A stretch of DNA of 64,000 bases from Blattabacterium clevelandi (GCF_003268615.1 NZ_CP029844.1:553423-617422); one strand, 5' to 3'; positions 29,092 through 39,506 are shown, counted from the first letter of the stretch. Translations and numbers: made by a program. The notes: a model not told the origin generated them from the letters alone.

Positions 29092-29858
29092 AATTTAATT
29101 TTTTTTCTTTTGTAATATTTAGGAGATTGTTCTATAGAATCCATAATTTTTTCCATAATTATATTCGTAGTATCATTTTTGAAATCCAGTTTAATAGGTT
29201 CTTTAAAAATCATTTTTTGTAAAACTCCTTTTTTTTTAATTCTAATTCCTTTTTTATCATAGGCTTTTTGAAATCCATCTATCACAATAGGGACTACAAT
29301 AGGATTAAATTTTTTGATAACATGAACAATCCCTCTACGTCCAGGAGCAAATTCTTTAGTAGTTCCTTGAGGAAAAGTAATGAGCCATCCGTCATTTAAA
29401 GCAGTTCCCATACGAGAAATTTCAGATAGATCTACTGATCTATTTACTTTTTTTTTACCCTCTCTCCATGTTCTTTTTACAGTAATAGCTCCTGAATAAG
29501 TAAATAATTTTGTAAGTATTCCTTTATTTATTGTTTCTTTAGCAGCTACATAGTATAGATTAATTTTTGGATTTAAAAGATAAATAGGATTTTTAATCGT
29601 ATTTATAAATCCATTTTTTACACTACAAAAAACATGAAACATAGCAAAAACATCTGCAAAATATGTTTGATGATTAGATACAAAAAGAACTTTTTTATCA
29701 GGAAGATCTTTAATATATTCTGTTCCTTTTAATTTTAATTGATTAAATCCATTATATCGATTGTAAGAAATACAACCAAAGGTGAAAATTAAAAAACGTT
29801 TTACGAAATGAAAATTTCCAAACGCATCTCTAAATAGAGTACCCACCTTTTTTTTCAA
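29088..29858 (-). CDS. Lysophospholipid acyltransferase family protein (PlsC-like)
   Basis: Membrane-associated acyltransferase of the PlsC/LPLAT family, likely involved in phospholipid synthesis. The motif FVSNHQTYFADVF contains the expected NH followed by Asp, but with five residues between His and Asp instead of four; I recall this spacing from Bacteroidota relatives. The ITFPQGTTKEFAPGR segment corresponds to the glycerol-phosphate-binding EGTR motif region. The start is uncertain: no ATG lies upstream, the frame opens with TTG at 29858 directly after a run of 17 A (minus strand), and GTG at 29846 (giving MGTLFRDAFG) is an equally good start. Confidence 0.85.
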   Translation of the reverse strand: MKKKVGTLFRDAFGNFHFVKRFLIFTFGCISYNRYNGFNQLKLKGTEYIKDLPDKKVLFVSNHQTYFADVFAMFHVFCSVKNGFINTIKNPIYLLNPKINLYYVAAKETINKGILTKLFTYSGAITVKRTWREGKKKVNRSVDLSEISRMGTALNDGWLITFPQGTTKEFAPGRRGIVHVIKKFNPIVVPIVIDGFQKAYDKKGIRIKKKGVLQKMIFKEPIKLDFKNDTTNIIMEKIMDSIEQSPKYYKRKKIKL

Positions 29859-29907
29859 TTTTTTTTTTTTTTTTTATACAAAAAATATATAAAATAAGGA
29901 ATATTAC

Positions 29908-32900
29908 TTATCTATTTTTTTCCGTAATTTTTTCATTAAATTTATCCGAATAATATGAATAATATGATAAAAGAGAAATGAATCCTAAAATTAGTAAACT
30001 ATAATAAATCCAATAAGGAATAGAAATAGGCTCTCCTCTAGCATAAGAATGTAATCCAGAAAGATAATAATTCACTCCAAAATAAGTCATAATAATAGAA
30101 CTTATGGATAATATACTGGAAAAATTAAAAAAAAATAATCCTTTAATTCCTGGTATTAAACGAATATGTAATACAAAAGCATATATCATTATGCTAATGA
30201 ATGCCCAAGTTTCTTTTGGATCCCAACTCCAATAACGCCCCCAACTACTATTAGCCCAAATAGATCCTAAAAAAGTTCCTATAGTTAATAGAAAAAGTCC
30301 TATAGTAAGGCTCATTTCATTAATAATAGTTAATTTATTGATATGTATTTGAATTTTTTTCTTATATTTTTTGTGAGAATTATATTTTAAAAGAATATAT
30401 AAAAGAAGAACTAAAAATCCTAAAAAGGATCCTGTGAAAAAAAAGCCATAGCTTGATGTGATAATAGCTACATGTATTATCAACCAATGAGATTTTAAAA
30501 CTGGAACCAAGTTAGTAATTTCTGGATCCATAGTATCACTATGTGCTGCTATAATCAATAAAATTGAGGAAATTAATGCGGTCATTCCTGAAACAAATTG
30601 ATCTTTATAAAAGATTAAACCTATACCTACCAAACACCAACTAATAAAAATAGAAGACTCATACCCATTACTCCATGGAGCATGACCAGAAATATACCAC
30701 CTTAAAATTAAACCTAAAGATTCAAAAATAAATAGAACGAATAAAAATGAAATTAAAATTTTATAGATCCAAAATATGTATTTTCTTTCAAAAAAAATTT
30801 TTATAAAAGTAATCATAAGAATTATTATTCCAATAACGGAATAAAAAAAAGGTAAAAAGTAAAAAATATTTAATTGATTATAAAAAATTTCTAAATCTAT
30901 TTTTCTCTTTGAAGGTAAAATAGATTTAGAATTTTTAAATTGATACAATTGTATTTTTTTTATTTCGTTATCAGAAATATTCCAATTTTGTTTTTTTTGT
31001 GCATAAAATAAAGATTTAAAATAATTATTTAACATCAATAATCCAATTGGATTTAAACTATTAGTATCTGGAATTATCCAACTAGACCATGTATGATTGA
31101 TATCGTTGGGAATAGGAAAAATACGTAAGTATTTACCTTGAAAAATTCCATGAAGAATTCCTACACGTTCACTAAGGGCAATAACTGCTTTATCATATTC
31201 GGTTCTTTGAATAGGACTTTTAGAAAAAGCATTTTCATAATTTTTTTGTAGATTAAATTTTAATTTTGATGTTTTTGAATCTACAGTATAAAGATCTATC
31301 ATAGATACATAATCATCTTTATTAGCTTTTGTTTGAATTAAAAATTCAGGTCCTCCTCTTTTATCAACTTTAATAAAAGGAATTTTTGTCCAAAAAATAT
31401 TATTATGATGTATAGATATAAACCATTGATTAGCATCTAAAATTCCTAAATTACTTTTTTTATGTATCTTCCGAAGAAGGTCTAATGCCATAGTATGTAT
31501 AGGTTTTATTCTTCCTTTATTATCTTGTACTAATAAATGGCCAAAATTATCTCCATGTTTTTTAGAAATATGAATATTATAGGAAATTTCTTTTAAAGAA
31601 ATTTTTTTGAATTTTTTTAATTTATGAATATGAGCAAAAATAAAATTGCTGTTAATTAATGAAAAAAAAATAAAAAATATAGAAATTTTAGATAAATTTT
31701 TTAATTTTCTTTTAAGGAAACTAAATCTAGTTCCTTTCCAAAATAAAGTAAGAAACATTCCTATACTCATCAAAAAATACCCAAAATAAGAAAAATTAGT
31801 ACCTAAATAATCGTTATTTACAGAAAAATGAGTCCCTTTTTTATCTGGATCATATCCAGATTGGAAAAATCTATATCCTTTATAATTCAGGACATGGTTC
31901 ATATAAATCAAATAATTTTTCTTTTTTTCTTTATCTATTAAAGTTATATGACTAATAAAAAAAGATGGAAATTCAGAACCTGGATAATTTTCGACCTTAA
32001 ACTTATTTAACCTTAAAAAAAAAGGAATATTCAAAAGTATCGATCCATATCCAATAGAAATTTGGTGATTATTAAAAAATATAGGGTCACTCATTTCCAT
32101 TCTATTTTTTCCTCCTAAAAAAGTGACTAATTTATATTGATTTTGAAACGATATTTTAGCCGTAATAGCGTCTAATAAATTATCCTTTTTTTTATCATCA
32201 TTACAAGAATTAATATATTCTAATTTTCCTTTTACAATTCCTTCAGGAATTACCCATTGAATTATGTTTTTTTTATTTTCTATTTGATAAAAACTTCTTA
32301 TTTTTAGAGATGTAGTAGTATTTTTGGATAAAAATGTAATTTTTTTATTGATCATATTCATCCTTTTTCCGAAAAAAGAAGATTTTATATAAAGTTTATC
32401 ATTTTTTTCAAAAATTTGAATTCCAAAAGGAATATCCTTATTAAAAGAAAATAAAAATCCATTTATTTTTATTATTTTTCCGTTTTTAAGGAAATTTTCC
32501 ATTCTTCCTTGTTTATTATTTGAAACTATTTTTATAATTTTTTCTTCCGTATTTCTTTTCGAAATAAAAACTTTTGCACATGGAATATATTTTATAATAT
32601 TTATTTTCAATAAATTACCTTCAAAAAAAAAATTTCCTTTATATCCATTATGAAAAGAAGATAAAATATAAGGATCATTATAAACCATTGTATTGATCCC
32701 TCTATGTATTTTCAATTTTATATAATTTTTTCTAGAACTAATTTTTCCATTAGTTTCTCCTTCTCTTAAAGACATCATTCCTTCAAAACTATAGTATCTA
32801 GAAATCATCCCTCCAATAAAAATAAATACAAATGATATATGAAAAATTAATAAAGGAAATTTTTTTTTATTCCAAAGTTTATATTTCCATATATTTCCTA

Positions 32901-33084
32901 TTAAATTTATTACAATGAGAATAATCATGGTTTCAAACCAAGTAGATTCATAAATATATATCTTTGCTATATCTGTAGAATATTTCTTTTCTAAGAAAGT
33001 TGCTATTGCCATAGAAAGGGCTAAAAATAAAAATAAAACAGAAGTAATTTTTGTGGAAAAAAGAAAATTTTTTAACGTTCGCAT
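29908..33084 (-). CDS. ccsBA: Cytochrome c biogenesis fusion protein CcsBA (ResB-ResC)
   Basis: System II haem exporter and cytochrome c haem lyase, needed to attach haem to ActA and ActE. The N-terminal half is ResB/CcsB-like: three early membrane spans, a large periplasmic segment, and a fourth span near residue 430. The C-terminal third is CcsA-like, with the tryptophan-rich haem-handling motif WGRYWSWDPKETWAF and flanking histidines (for example the His in SGHAPWSNGYES). At 1058 aa it is a single-gene fusion typical of Bacteroidota and epsilonproteobacteria. No CcsX/ResA thioredoxin is adjacent. Confidence 0.93.
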   Translation of the reverse strand: MRTLKNFLFSTKITSVLFLFLALSMAIATFLEKKYSTDIAKIYIYESTWFETMIILIVINLIGNIWKYKLWNKKKFPLLIFHISFVFIFIGGMISRYYSFEGMMSLREGETNGKISSRKNYIKLKIHRGINTMVYNDPYILSSFHNGYKGNFFFEGNLLKINIIKYIPCAKVFISKRNTEEKIIKIVSNNKQGRMENFLKNGKIIKINGFLFSFNKDIPFGIQIFEKNDKLYIKSSFFGKRMNMINKKITFLSKNTTTSLKIRSFYQIENKKNIIQWVIPEGIVKGKLEYINSCNDDKKKDNLLDAITAKISFQNQYKLVTFLGGKNRMEMSDPIFFNNHQISIGYGSILLNIPFFLRLNKFKVENYPGSEFPSFFISHITLIDKEKKKNYLIYMNHVLNYKGYRFFQSGYDPDKKGTHFSVNNDYLGTNFSYFGYFLMSIGMFLTLFWKGTRFSFLKRKLKNLSKISIFFIFFSLINSNFIFAHIHKLKKFKKISLKEISYNIHISKKHGDNFGHLLVQDNKGRIKPIHTMALDLLRKIHKKSNLGILDANQWFISIHHNNIFWTKIPFIKVDKRGGPEFLIQTKANKDDYVSMIDLYTVDSKTSKLKFNLQKNYENAFSKSPIQRTEYDKAVIALSERVGILHGIFQGKYLRIFPIPNDINHTWSSWIIPDTNSLNPIGLLMLNNYFKSLFYAQKKQNWNISDNEIKKIQLYQFKNSKSILPSKRKIDLEIFYNQLNIFYFLPFFYSVIGIIILMITFIKIFFERKYIFWIYKILISFLFVLFIFESLGLILRWYISGHAPWSNGYESSIFISWCLVGIGLIFYKDQFVSGMTALISSILLIIAAHSDTMDPEITNLVPVLKSHWLIIHVAIITSSYGFFFTGSFLGFLVLLLYILLKYNSHKKYKKKIQIHINKLTIINEMSLTIGLFLLTIGTFLGSIWANSSWGRYWSWDPKETWAFISIMIYAFVLHIRLIPGIKGLFFFNFSSILSISSIIMTYFGVNYYLSGLHSYARGEPISIPYWIYYSLLILGFISLLSYYSYYSDKFNEKITEKNR

Positions 33085-33204
33085 ACTGATATCTATTGAA
33101 TATTTTTTGTCAAAAAAAAATTATAATATAGTTATAATGTCTGAACTTTGATTTCTCTAAATTAGATATACATCATAGATGTATAAAAGAAAGATTGTTG
33201 AAAA

Positions 33205-33975
33205 TTATATAGTTATATTCAATTCATCATGAGCTAAATAAACATTTTTAGGTAATTGAATCTGAATTTTATCGTGAAATCCAAAAAAGGGACTTATATG
33301 TGTAAAATAAGTTTTTTTAGGTCCAATTTTTTGGATCATTTCCAATGATTCGGATAATGTAAAATGAGATGGATTTTTTGTTTTTTTTCTTAATATATTT
33401 AAAACTAAAATATTCAACCCCATTAATTTTTTCATGGTATGAATAGGGATACTACTTGCATCTGTTATATAGGCAAAATTTTCTATACGAAATCCTAAAA
33501 TAGGAAGTTTTCCATGCCATATGTCTAAAGGAATTATTTTCAAATAATCTATTACGAAAGAATCCATATAATCATCCAATTCATAGATAGAAATTTTGGA
33601 AGTATTTGAATTTTTATTTTTTGAAAAAATATAGTAAAATCTTTTTTTTAAATTTTCTAATACACGATGTAATCCATAAACTGGAATTGTTTTTTTCATT
33701 TTAAAATTAATAGGTCTGATTTCGTCTAATCCTCCTATATGATCATGATGTTCATGGGTAATAAAAATAGCATCCAGTTTTTCATGATGACTTCTTAACA
33801 TTTGATAACGAAAATCAGGGCTACAATCTATCAAAAAGGATTTGTTATCCTTTTCAATAAGAATAGAACTTCGAAGTCTTTTATCTTTTCGATTATTTGA
33901 TAAACATACTGGATGCTTGGATCCAATAATAGGAACTCCCTGTGAGGTACCAGTTCCTAAAAAAGTAATTTTCAT
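33205..33975 (-). CDS. Metallo-beta-lactamase fold hydrolase (PhnP-like)
   Basis: Soluble metal-dependent phosphodiesterase-like protein of the MBL superfamily (256 aa). It begins MKITFLGTGTSQGVPIIGS and carries the metal-binding signature THEHHDHIGGLDEIRPI (HxHxDH), a later aspartate in YITDASSIP and C-terminal histidines (YFTHISPFFGFH). The GTGTSQGVP start and motif layout are those of the PhnP/lipoate-associated MBL group common in Bacteroidota. Substrate unknown. It follows recA by 12 bp. Confidence 0.88.
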   Translation of the reverse strand: MKITFLGTGTSQGVPIIGSKHPVCLSNNRKDKRLRSSILIEKDNKSFLIDCSPDFRYQMLRSHHEKLDAIFITHEHHDHIGGLDEIRPINFKMKKTIPVYGLHRVLENLKKRFYYIFSKNKNSNTSKISIYELDDYMDSFVIDYLKIIPLDIWHGKLPILGFRIENFAYITDASSIPIHTMKKLMGLNILVLNILRKKTKNPSHFTLSESLEMIQKIGPKKTYFTHISPFFGFHDKIQIQLPKNVYLAHDELNITI

Positions 33976-33987
33976 ATATTATTTTTA

Positions 33988-34980
33988 TTATTTAAAATGC
34001 TGATTAATTATATTTTTTTGCATTTCATTTATAATATTTTTTTTTTCTTTTAAAAATTCTTTTACGGAATCTCTTCCTTGACCTAATTTCATATCTCCAT
34101 AATTAAACCAAGATCCATTTTTTTTAATAATCCCTAAATTAACTCCTATATCCAGAATTTCTCCTATTTTTGAAATACCTTCTCCATACATAATATCAAA
34201 TTCAGCGGTTTTAAAAGGGGGAGAAAGTTTATTTTTTACCACTTTTACTTTTGTTCTATTTCCTAAAATATTTTCTCCATTTTTAATTTGATTTCCTTTT
34301 CGAATATCCAAACGTATAGAAGAATAAAATTTTAAAGCATGACCTCCTGTAGTTACTTCAGGATTACCATAAACTCCAATTTTTTCTCTTAATTGATTAA
34401 TAAATATAAGTATACTCTTCGATTTTCCTATACTAGAAGTTAGCTTTCTCAAAGCTTGTGACATCAATCTTGCTTGTAGTCCTATTTTAGACTCTCCCAT
34501 TTCTCCTTCAATTTCACTTTTTGGAGTTAAAGCTGCTACTGAATCTACTACTATCATATCAATGATCTTTGATCTTATTAAATTATCCACTATTTCAAGA
34601 GCTTGTTCTCCATTATCTGGTTGAGAAATAATTAATTCTTTGATATCTACACCAATTTTTTTAGCATAAACACAATCAAAAGCGTGTTCTGCATCGATAA
34701 ATCCTGCAAATCCACCTATTTTTTGTGATTGACTAATAGCATGTAATGCTAAAGTGGTTTTTCCAGAAGATTCTGGTCCAAATATTTCTATAATACGACC
34801 TTTAGGAAATCCTTTTATACCTAATGCTATATCTAAACTAAGAGATCCAGAAGAAATAATTTCTAAATTTTCTATATGTGTATCTCCCATCCGCATGACT
34901 GTACCTTTACCATAGATTTTATCCATTTTATCTAATACAAGTCTTAAAGATCTTTTTTTTTGTTCAAATTTTTCGTTCAT
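33988..34980 (-). CDS. recA: RecA recombinase
   Basis: Homologous recombination ATPase. Walker A is [10 protein letters not shown], Walker B region [14 protein letters not shown], and the L2 loop area [17 protein letters not shown] is intact. I take ATG 34980 ([12 protein letters not shown], 330 aa) as the start rather than the in-frame TTG at 34995. The acidic C-terminal tail of longer RecA proteins is replaced by a short basic end. Retention of recA alongside nth gives minimal repair capacity. Confidence 0.97.
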   Translation of the reverse strand: MNEKFEQKKRSLRLVLDKMDKIYGKGTVMRMGDTHIENLEIISSGSLSLDIALGIKGFPKGRIIEIFGPESSGKTTLALHAISQSQKIGGFAGFIDAEHAFDCVYAKKIGVDIKELIISQPDNGEQALEIVDNLIRSKIIDMIVVDSVAALTPKSEIEGEMGESKIGLQARLMSQALRKLTSSIGKSKSILIFINQLREKIGVYGNPEVTTGGHALKFYSSIRLDIRKGNQIKNGENILGNRTKVKVVKNKLSPPFKTAEFDIMYGEGISKIGEILDIGVNLGIIKKNGSWFNYGDMKLGQGRDSVKEFLKEKKNIINEMQKNIINQHFK

Positions 34981-35047
34981 AATCTTGTAAGTCAAATGGT
35001 ATTCGATATAAAAAGTTTATCCATTCATTTCATTATTAATTATTATT

Positions 35048-36115
35048 TTATTTTTCTTTTAAAATAGAAATTTTACCTTTTGGTAATCTTAAAAAATATT
35101 TATCTCCATTTTCAGGAGTAATAATATCTACAAGATATTGTGGATTTAAAAACATTAAATCTTTATAGGAAATATTTAATTCGGAAGAAAAACTCTTCAA
35201 AGAAATTTTTTCTTTTATTGGAACTAATACGGTATCATTAAATTTAATACGAAAATGAGAATATAAGGGTTGTTGGATATTATGTTCTTTATAATAATTC
35301 ATGACATAATTAATAGCAATGAATTTTGGAATATAATTTTTGGTTTCTTTCGGGAAAAAATTCCATAAACTCCAAAAATCTTTTTTATTATGAAGTCGTA
35401 TTATTTTATCTATGGTACTTGGTCCAGCATTATAGGCAGCTAGAACTAATTCCCAATTTCCTATTTTTTTATATAAATATTTAAAATATCGACAAGCAGC
35501 TTCTGTAGATTTAAATGGATCATTTCTTTCATCATAAATATTATTAATATGGAGATTGTATATTTTTCCAGTTTCAGGCATAAATTGCCAAATTCCTTGA
35601 GCTCCAGATTTAGATGTAATGGTAGGATTTAAATTAGATTCTATAATAGCTATATATTTTAATTCTTTTGGTATACGATATTTTTCTAATTTTTCCTCAA
35701 ACATAGGAAAATAAAAATTAGATAAGGAAATAATTTTTCCTATATATTTTCCCATACGAAGATAGCTTTCTATAGATGCATGTATAATGGTATTATATTT
35801 AAGTATTTTTATTTGAGATTTTTGATTTAGATTATTGATTCTAGATTTTAATTCATTTGCATCTATATTTGTAATAATAAGAGTTTTTTTATTTTGTAAG
35901 TAATTTTTTTTTCCAAAAAAATATTTTTTTTTAATTCCAAATATTTTTTTCCATAAATTATCTATATATATATGATTGATATCAAATTTTTGAATAGGTA
36001 TACTTTTATTATAATTTATTTTACTTTTCTGTTCAATCAATGATTTTGATACAGATTGTATAATCAGGCTTTTTAATATGAGCATAAAAAAAATAATATT
36101 TCTTATCTTTTTCAT
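35048..36115 (-). CDS. Membrane-bound lytic transglycosylase (MltD-like, SLT plus LysM)
   Basis: Peptidoglycan-cleaving enzyme exported by an N-terminal signal peptide (about residues 1-23). The SLT domain shows the catalytic glutamate in IAIIESNLNPTITSKSGAQG and the conserved GIWQFMPETG and AAYNAGPSTI motifs. One LysM-like repeat follows at the C-terminus (about 300-352, ending in FLRLPKGKI). At 355 aa it is shorter than E. coli MltD, with fewer LysM units. Its presence indicates the cell still makes and remodels murein. Confidence 0.9.
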   Translation of the reverse strand: MKKIRNIIFFMLILKSLIIQSVSKSLIEQKSKINYNKSIPIQKFDINHIYIDNLWKKIFGIKKKYFFGKKNYLQNKKTLIITNIDANELKSRINNLNQKSQIKILKYNTIIHASIESYLRMGKYIGKIISLSNFYFPMFEEKLEKYRIPKELKYIAIIESNLNPTITSKSGAQGIWQFMPETGKIYNLHINNIYDERNDPFKSTEAACRYFKYLYKKIGNWELVLAAYNAGPSTIDKIIRLHNKKDFWSLWNFFPKETKNYIPKFIAINYVMNYYKEHNIQQPLYSHFRIKFNDTVLVPIKEKISLKSFSSELNISYKDLMFLNPQYLVDIITPENGDKYFLRLPKGKISILKEK

Positions 36116-36173
36116 TCATTAATTATTAGTTAAAAAAAAGTGCTAATAAAAAAACAGAAAATGAAAGAAATTT

Positions 36174-36362
36174 CTATTTTTCTTCTGTAGAATTTTCGTT
36201 TTCAGAAGCTTTTTTGAACTCTTTTAACCCTGTTCCTAATCCTCTCATTAATTCTGGTATCTTTTTACCACCGAAAAGTAAAAGTGCAAGAATAACAATA
36301 ACCACAATTTCCGTGGTTCCGAATGTTCCAAGTAATATAAAAAAAATAAAAAATAAATCCAT
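36174..36362 (-). CDS. tatA: Sec-independent protein translocase TatA
   Basis: Pore-forming component of the twin-arginine translocase, 62 aa. It has an N-terminal membrane span, then the hinge [20 protein letters not shown] and a short amphipathic helix with charged tail, all TatA/E hallmarks. A likely client in the window is ActB, which carries a twin-arginine signal. tatC is not adjacent. The gene lies 58 bp upstream of the transglycosylase. Confidence 0.93.
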   Translation of the reverse strand: MDLFFIFFILLGTFGTTEIVVIVILALLLFGGKKIPELMRGLGTGLKEFKKASENENSTEEK

Positions 36363-36472
36363 TGAATGGAAATTTTACTCAAATATAAAAAAAATTATGA
36401 ATTTTTCATTTAATATGAAATTTTTACTTCAAAGTATTTTTTAAATTTTTAGTTTTTTATGTAAATAAAAAA

Positions 36473-37495
36473 TTAAAAATTTAAAATAGAATGATCTCCT
36501 AAATTTACTTTTTTTGGCATTTCTATATAAGATGTATAATTACCAATCATAGAATTGTAAATATTCACATTTTTTATTATTGTATAATCTTGTATTAAAG
36601 ATTTTTTAATGTTACTGTTCTTTATTTTTGTGAATTTTCCTATTGAAACATAAGGTCCAATAACACTATTTTCAATAATTGTATTCTCTCCTATAAAACA
36701 AGGTTTTATAATAAAACTATTTTTTATAATCGTTTTTTCATGAATTAATTCGAATTTTTTGGATTCGATAGATAATATTTTTGAATTAGAGGAAATAGTT
36801 CTTTTTTTATTTCCAAAGTCCATCCATATCTGAACTTGTTTACTAGTAAATTTCATTCCTTTTTTTCTCATATTTTCTAATGCTGAAGTTAATTGATATT
36901 CTTGATCATTTTTAATATTATGATCTAGGATATATTGTAATTCTTTTTTTAATAGAGAACTATTTTTGAAATAATAAAGACCAATAATAGCAAAATTAGA
37001 TACGTTATTTTTTGGTTTTTCTATAAAACGAGTAATTAATCCTGATGAATCACTTTCTACAATTCCGAATAAATTGGGGTTTTTAACCTTTTTTGTCCAT
37101 ATAATATTTTCTATTTTTGTATTTTTTATGATTTCAAAATCATCATTGTAAAATAAAGTATCGGAAAAAGCAATAATTATGGGTCCTATTAAAGAATTTT
37201 TTGCTTTAAGAAGGGCATCAGCAGTTCCTAATGGTTTTTCTTGATAGTATATCACAATTTTGTGAAATCCTATATCATTAGATATTTTTATTAATTGTTT
37301 TTCTATTTTTTTTTCTACTTTTCCTATAATAAAAACTATTTCTTTTATTGAAAGAATTTCAATAGATTTAAATAAGCTTTCAAGTAATCTTTTCAATATT
37401 GGTTTTCCTAATATTTGGATCAAAGGTTTAGGGGTTATTAGAGTGTGGGGACGAAGACGTGATCCTTCTCCTGCCATAGGAATTATGATTTTCAT
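36473..37495 (-). CDS. Sugar-phosphate nucleotidyltransferase with left-handed beta-helix tail
   Basis: NDP-sugar pyrophosphorylase of the GlmU/RmlA superfamily, 340 aa. The N-terminal transferase signature is MAGEGSRLRPHTLITPKPL, with a later FSDTLF segment (usually GD) at the metal site. The C-terminal part (about 245-335) contains hexapeptide repeats of the left-handed beta-helix (for example NSVIGPYVSIGKFTKIKNSN). The nucleotide and sugar cannot be told from sequence; a role in surface polysaccharide precursors fits the neighbouring flippase gene. Separated from that gene by the decayed dut. Confidence 0.87.
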   Translation of the reverse strand: MKIIIPMAGEGSRLRPHTLITPKPLIQILGKPILKRLLESLFKSIEILSIKEIVFIIGKVEKKIEKQLIKISNDIGFHKIVIYYQEKPLGTADALLKAKNSLIGPIIIAFSDTLFYNDDFEIIKNTKIENIIWTKKVKNPNLFGIVESDSSGLITRFIEKPKNNVSNFAIIGLYYFKNSSLLKKELQYILDHNIKNDQEYQLTSALENMRKKGMKFTSKQVQIWMDFGNKKRTISSNSKILSIESKKFELIHEKTIIKNSFIIKPCFIGENTIIENSVIGPYVSIGKFTKIKNSNIKKSLIQDYTIIKNVNIYNSMIGNYTSYIEMPKKVNLGDHSILNF

Positions 37496-37518
37496 AAACT
37501 TAATTTATATCCAAAATT

Positions 37519-37947
37519 TTATATTCCGGTACTTCCAAAATTATTATTTCCTCTTTTACTTTTATTTAAAATAGAACATTTTTTCCATTTTATTTTTATT
37601 TTGGGATAAATATCTATAATGGAAATTTTTTCGTTAGGTTGAATTAAAATATTTTTTAAAGAGATATTTATTATAATTATTTTTAATTCTTTATAATATT
37701 GGTAATATTTTTTTTCTATTTTTTTTTTTTATTTGAAATATGGATCATACAAATGGTCCCAGTATCAATGAATTTTTTTTTGATAAAAAAAATTTTTTTA
37801 AAATTTTTATAAAAATTAAAATAAAAACCCGTTGAAATTAACTTTCTTTCCAAAAAAGATATGGAAACTGGATTTTGAATATTTGCTTTTAAAATAAATG
37901 TTGATGGATCACTTTTTGTATACAAAATATTCCTTTTTTTTATGTTT
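37519..37947 (-). pseudogene. dut: Decayed dUTPase gene (dut), frameshifted at an A12 run
   Basis: Remnant of deoxyuridine triphosphatase. Two pieces are recognisable: LKANIQNPVSISFLERKLIS (aligned to the LRANL..PLERxxVxTG part) in the frame stopping at 37716-37718, and the C-terminal motif SKRGNNNFGSTGI just before TAA 37519-37521. The frames are separated at a run of 12 T on the plus strand (37719-37730); one extra base would join them. Unlike the two ABC genes, the catalytic motifs are eroded: the AGxDL aspartate is replaced, the RSG motif is unrecognisable and the N-terminal 10-15 residues are lost. This makes a true pseudogene most likely, even if slippage occurs. It sits between the flippase and nucleotidyltransferase genes. 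Confidence 0.82.
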
Positions 37948-39417
37948 CTATTTTAATTTAGAAAAAAAATTATTTTTTTCGAGTAAAAAAACAATAATTA
38001 TATATAAAAATTGTAAAAAAAAATGAATTTCTATCCGATTTTTATTATTAATTATATATGAAACTAAGAAAAAAGCAAATAATAAATGAAGAATAATATT
38101 CCATTTTTTTGTATAAAATTTAAGAAAATTTTTTTTACCCCAAAAATATAAAACTAATACCATACTTCCATAAGAAGTTATAGTTCCCCAAGCAGGTATC
38201 ATAAAACTACTATTAGGAATTAATATAAATGCTATATTGAATAAAATTGTAATAGATACACCTATTAATGATATATAAGTTCCAATAATAGGTTTATCTA
38301 TAATTTTATAAAAAATGGATAGATTTGTATAAATTCCTAAAAATAAATTTCCCATCATTACTATTGGGATAATAGATATTGCAATATGATATTTTTTATC
38401 GATTAAAAAATCTATGAGAATGGTAATATTTCCACAGATTAATACGTAAAATATTAAACCTAGTATAATAAATATATAAATAATCTCTTCGTAATAATAT
38501 TTTGCATCAGAATCTTCAGATTTTTTAAAAAAAAAAGGTTCGATCCCCAATCGAAATGCACGAATATATAAACTCATAAAAGAAGCAATTTTATAACAAG
38601 CGGAATAAGCCCCGTTTATTTCATCGGAAAGCCATCTTTTAATCAATATCTTATCAAGATTTTCATTAATAGAAAATGCCATAGTTCCAAGCATAATAGG
38701 AATTCCATAATTTAACATTTCTTTAGCTAGAATCTTATTAAACTTTTTTATACTTACTTTCCTTAAAAAAATAGGAATAATTAAAAGAAAATTGCTTAAA
38801 GAAGCAATCATATTTGCAAAAAATATGTATCCTATTTTATCTGTAAAAGAATTAATCAATTCAAAAATGTAAGAATAATATTTTGGAATAAAGGGAATCA
38901 TTTTTAATGATGTATAAAAATAAAACATATATATTATAAAAATAGATTGTACCAATATATTTATAACATTTATAGTAGTATATTTTAAAGCCATTTCATT
39001 AGCACGAATCCAAGCCATAGGAAGAATACAAATAGTATCAAAAAATATAATTATAAAAAACATGAAAAAATATTCTGGATGATTTTTATATCCAGCAATA
39101 GAAACTAAGTATTTGATTGAATTTACAGAAAGTATTAAAAATAAAGAGGTGATAAAAAATTGTATAATCACGATTGTTGAAAAAATCACATCCTTATTGT
39201 GATTCTTTTTTGATAAAAATCTAAAATAAGTATTTTCTAATCCAAAAGAAAGAAACCCTATAACTAAAAAGGATAAGGCATACATATCTGTATAAAGCGA
39301 AAACTCTTCTCTTTTTAAATATTTAGTAAAAAATTTTAGAAAAGCATAATTAATAATCTTTGGGAAAAGAAATCCTATAGAATAAATGATGGTTTGAATC
39401 AATAATTTTTTATACAC
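37948..39417 (-). CDS. Polysaccharide flippase (Wzx/MATE-like membrane protein)
   Basis: Integral membrane protein (489 aa, about 12-14 spans) of the oligosaccharide flippase/MOP superfamily, expected to move lipid-linked saccharides across the inner membrane. Family marks are the N-terminal YSIGFLFPKIINYAFLKFF and the central AFSINENLDKILIKRW segment. The gene starts with GTG at 39417, with no in-frame ATG upstream. It stops 1 bp or so before the dut remnant and is divergent from clpP. Substrate unknown. Confidence 0.85.
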   Translation of the reverse strand: MYKKLLIQTIIYSIGFLFPKIINYAFLKFFTKYLKREEFSLYTDMYALSFLVIGFLSFGLENTYFRFLSKKNHNKDVIFSTIVIIQFFITSLFLILSVNSIKYLVSIAGYKNHPEYFFMFFIIIFFDTICILPMAWIRANEMALKYTTINVINILVQSIFIIYMFYFYTSLKMIPFIPKYYSYIFELINSFTDKIGYIFFANMIASLSNFLLIIPIFLRKVSIKKFNKILAKEMLNYGIPIMLGTMAFSINENLDKILIKRWLSDEINGAYSACYKIASFMSLYIRAFRLGIEPFFFKKSEDSDAKYYYEEIIYIFIILGLIFYVLICGNITILIDFLIDKKYHIAISIIPIVMMGNLFLGIYTNLSIFYKIIDKPIIGTYISLIGVSITILFNIAFILIPNSSFMIPAWGTITSYGSMVLVLYFWGKKNFLKFYTKKWNIILHLLFAFFLVSYIINNKNRIEIHFFLQFLYIIIVFLLEKNNFFSKLK

Positions 39418-39506
39418 AAATTCAAAACTTTTTTATCAAAATTAAAGGACTTTCTAAGTTCTACATTATTTTTTTTAATCTATGTATAGATGATAGTAAT
39501 TATGAT

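Noticed and set aside
33167..33185. TATACATC/GATGTATA hairpin between the MBL gene and ccsBA as a terminator
   Set aside because: Eight AT-rich pairs without a U-tract on the minus strand; no firm support.
37716..37925. Independent 69-aa gene
   Set aside because: It aligns to the middle of dUTPase and continues after the A12 run into the dUTPase C-terminal motif, so it is a piece of decayed dut.
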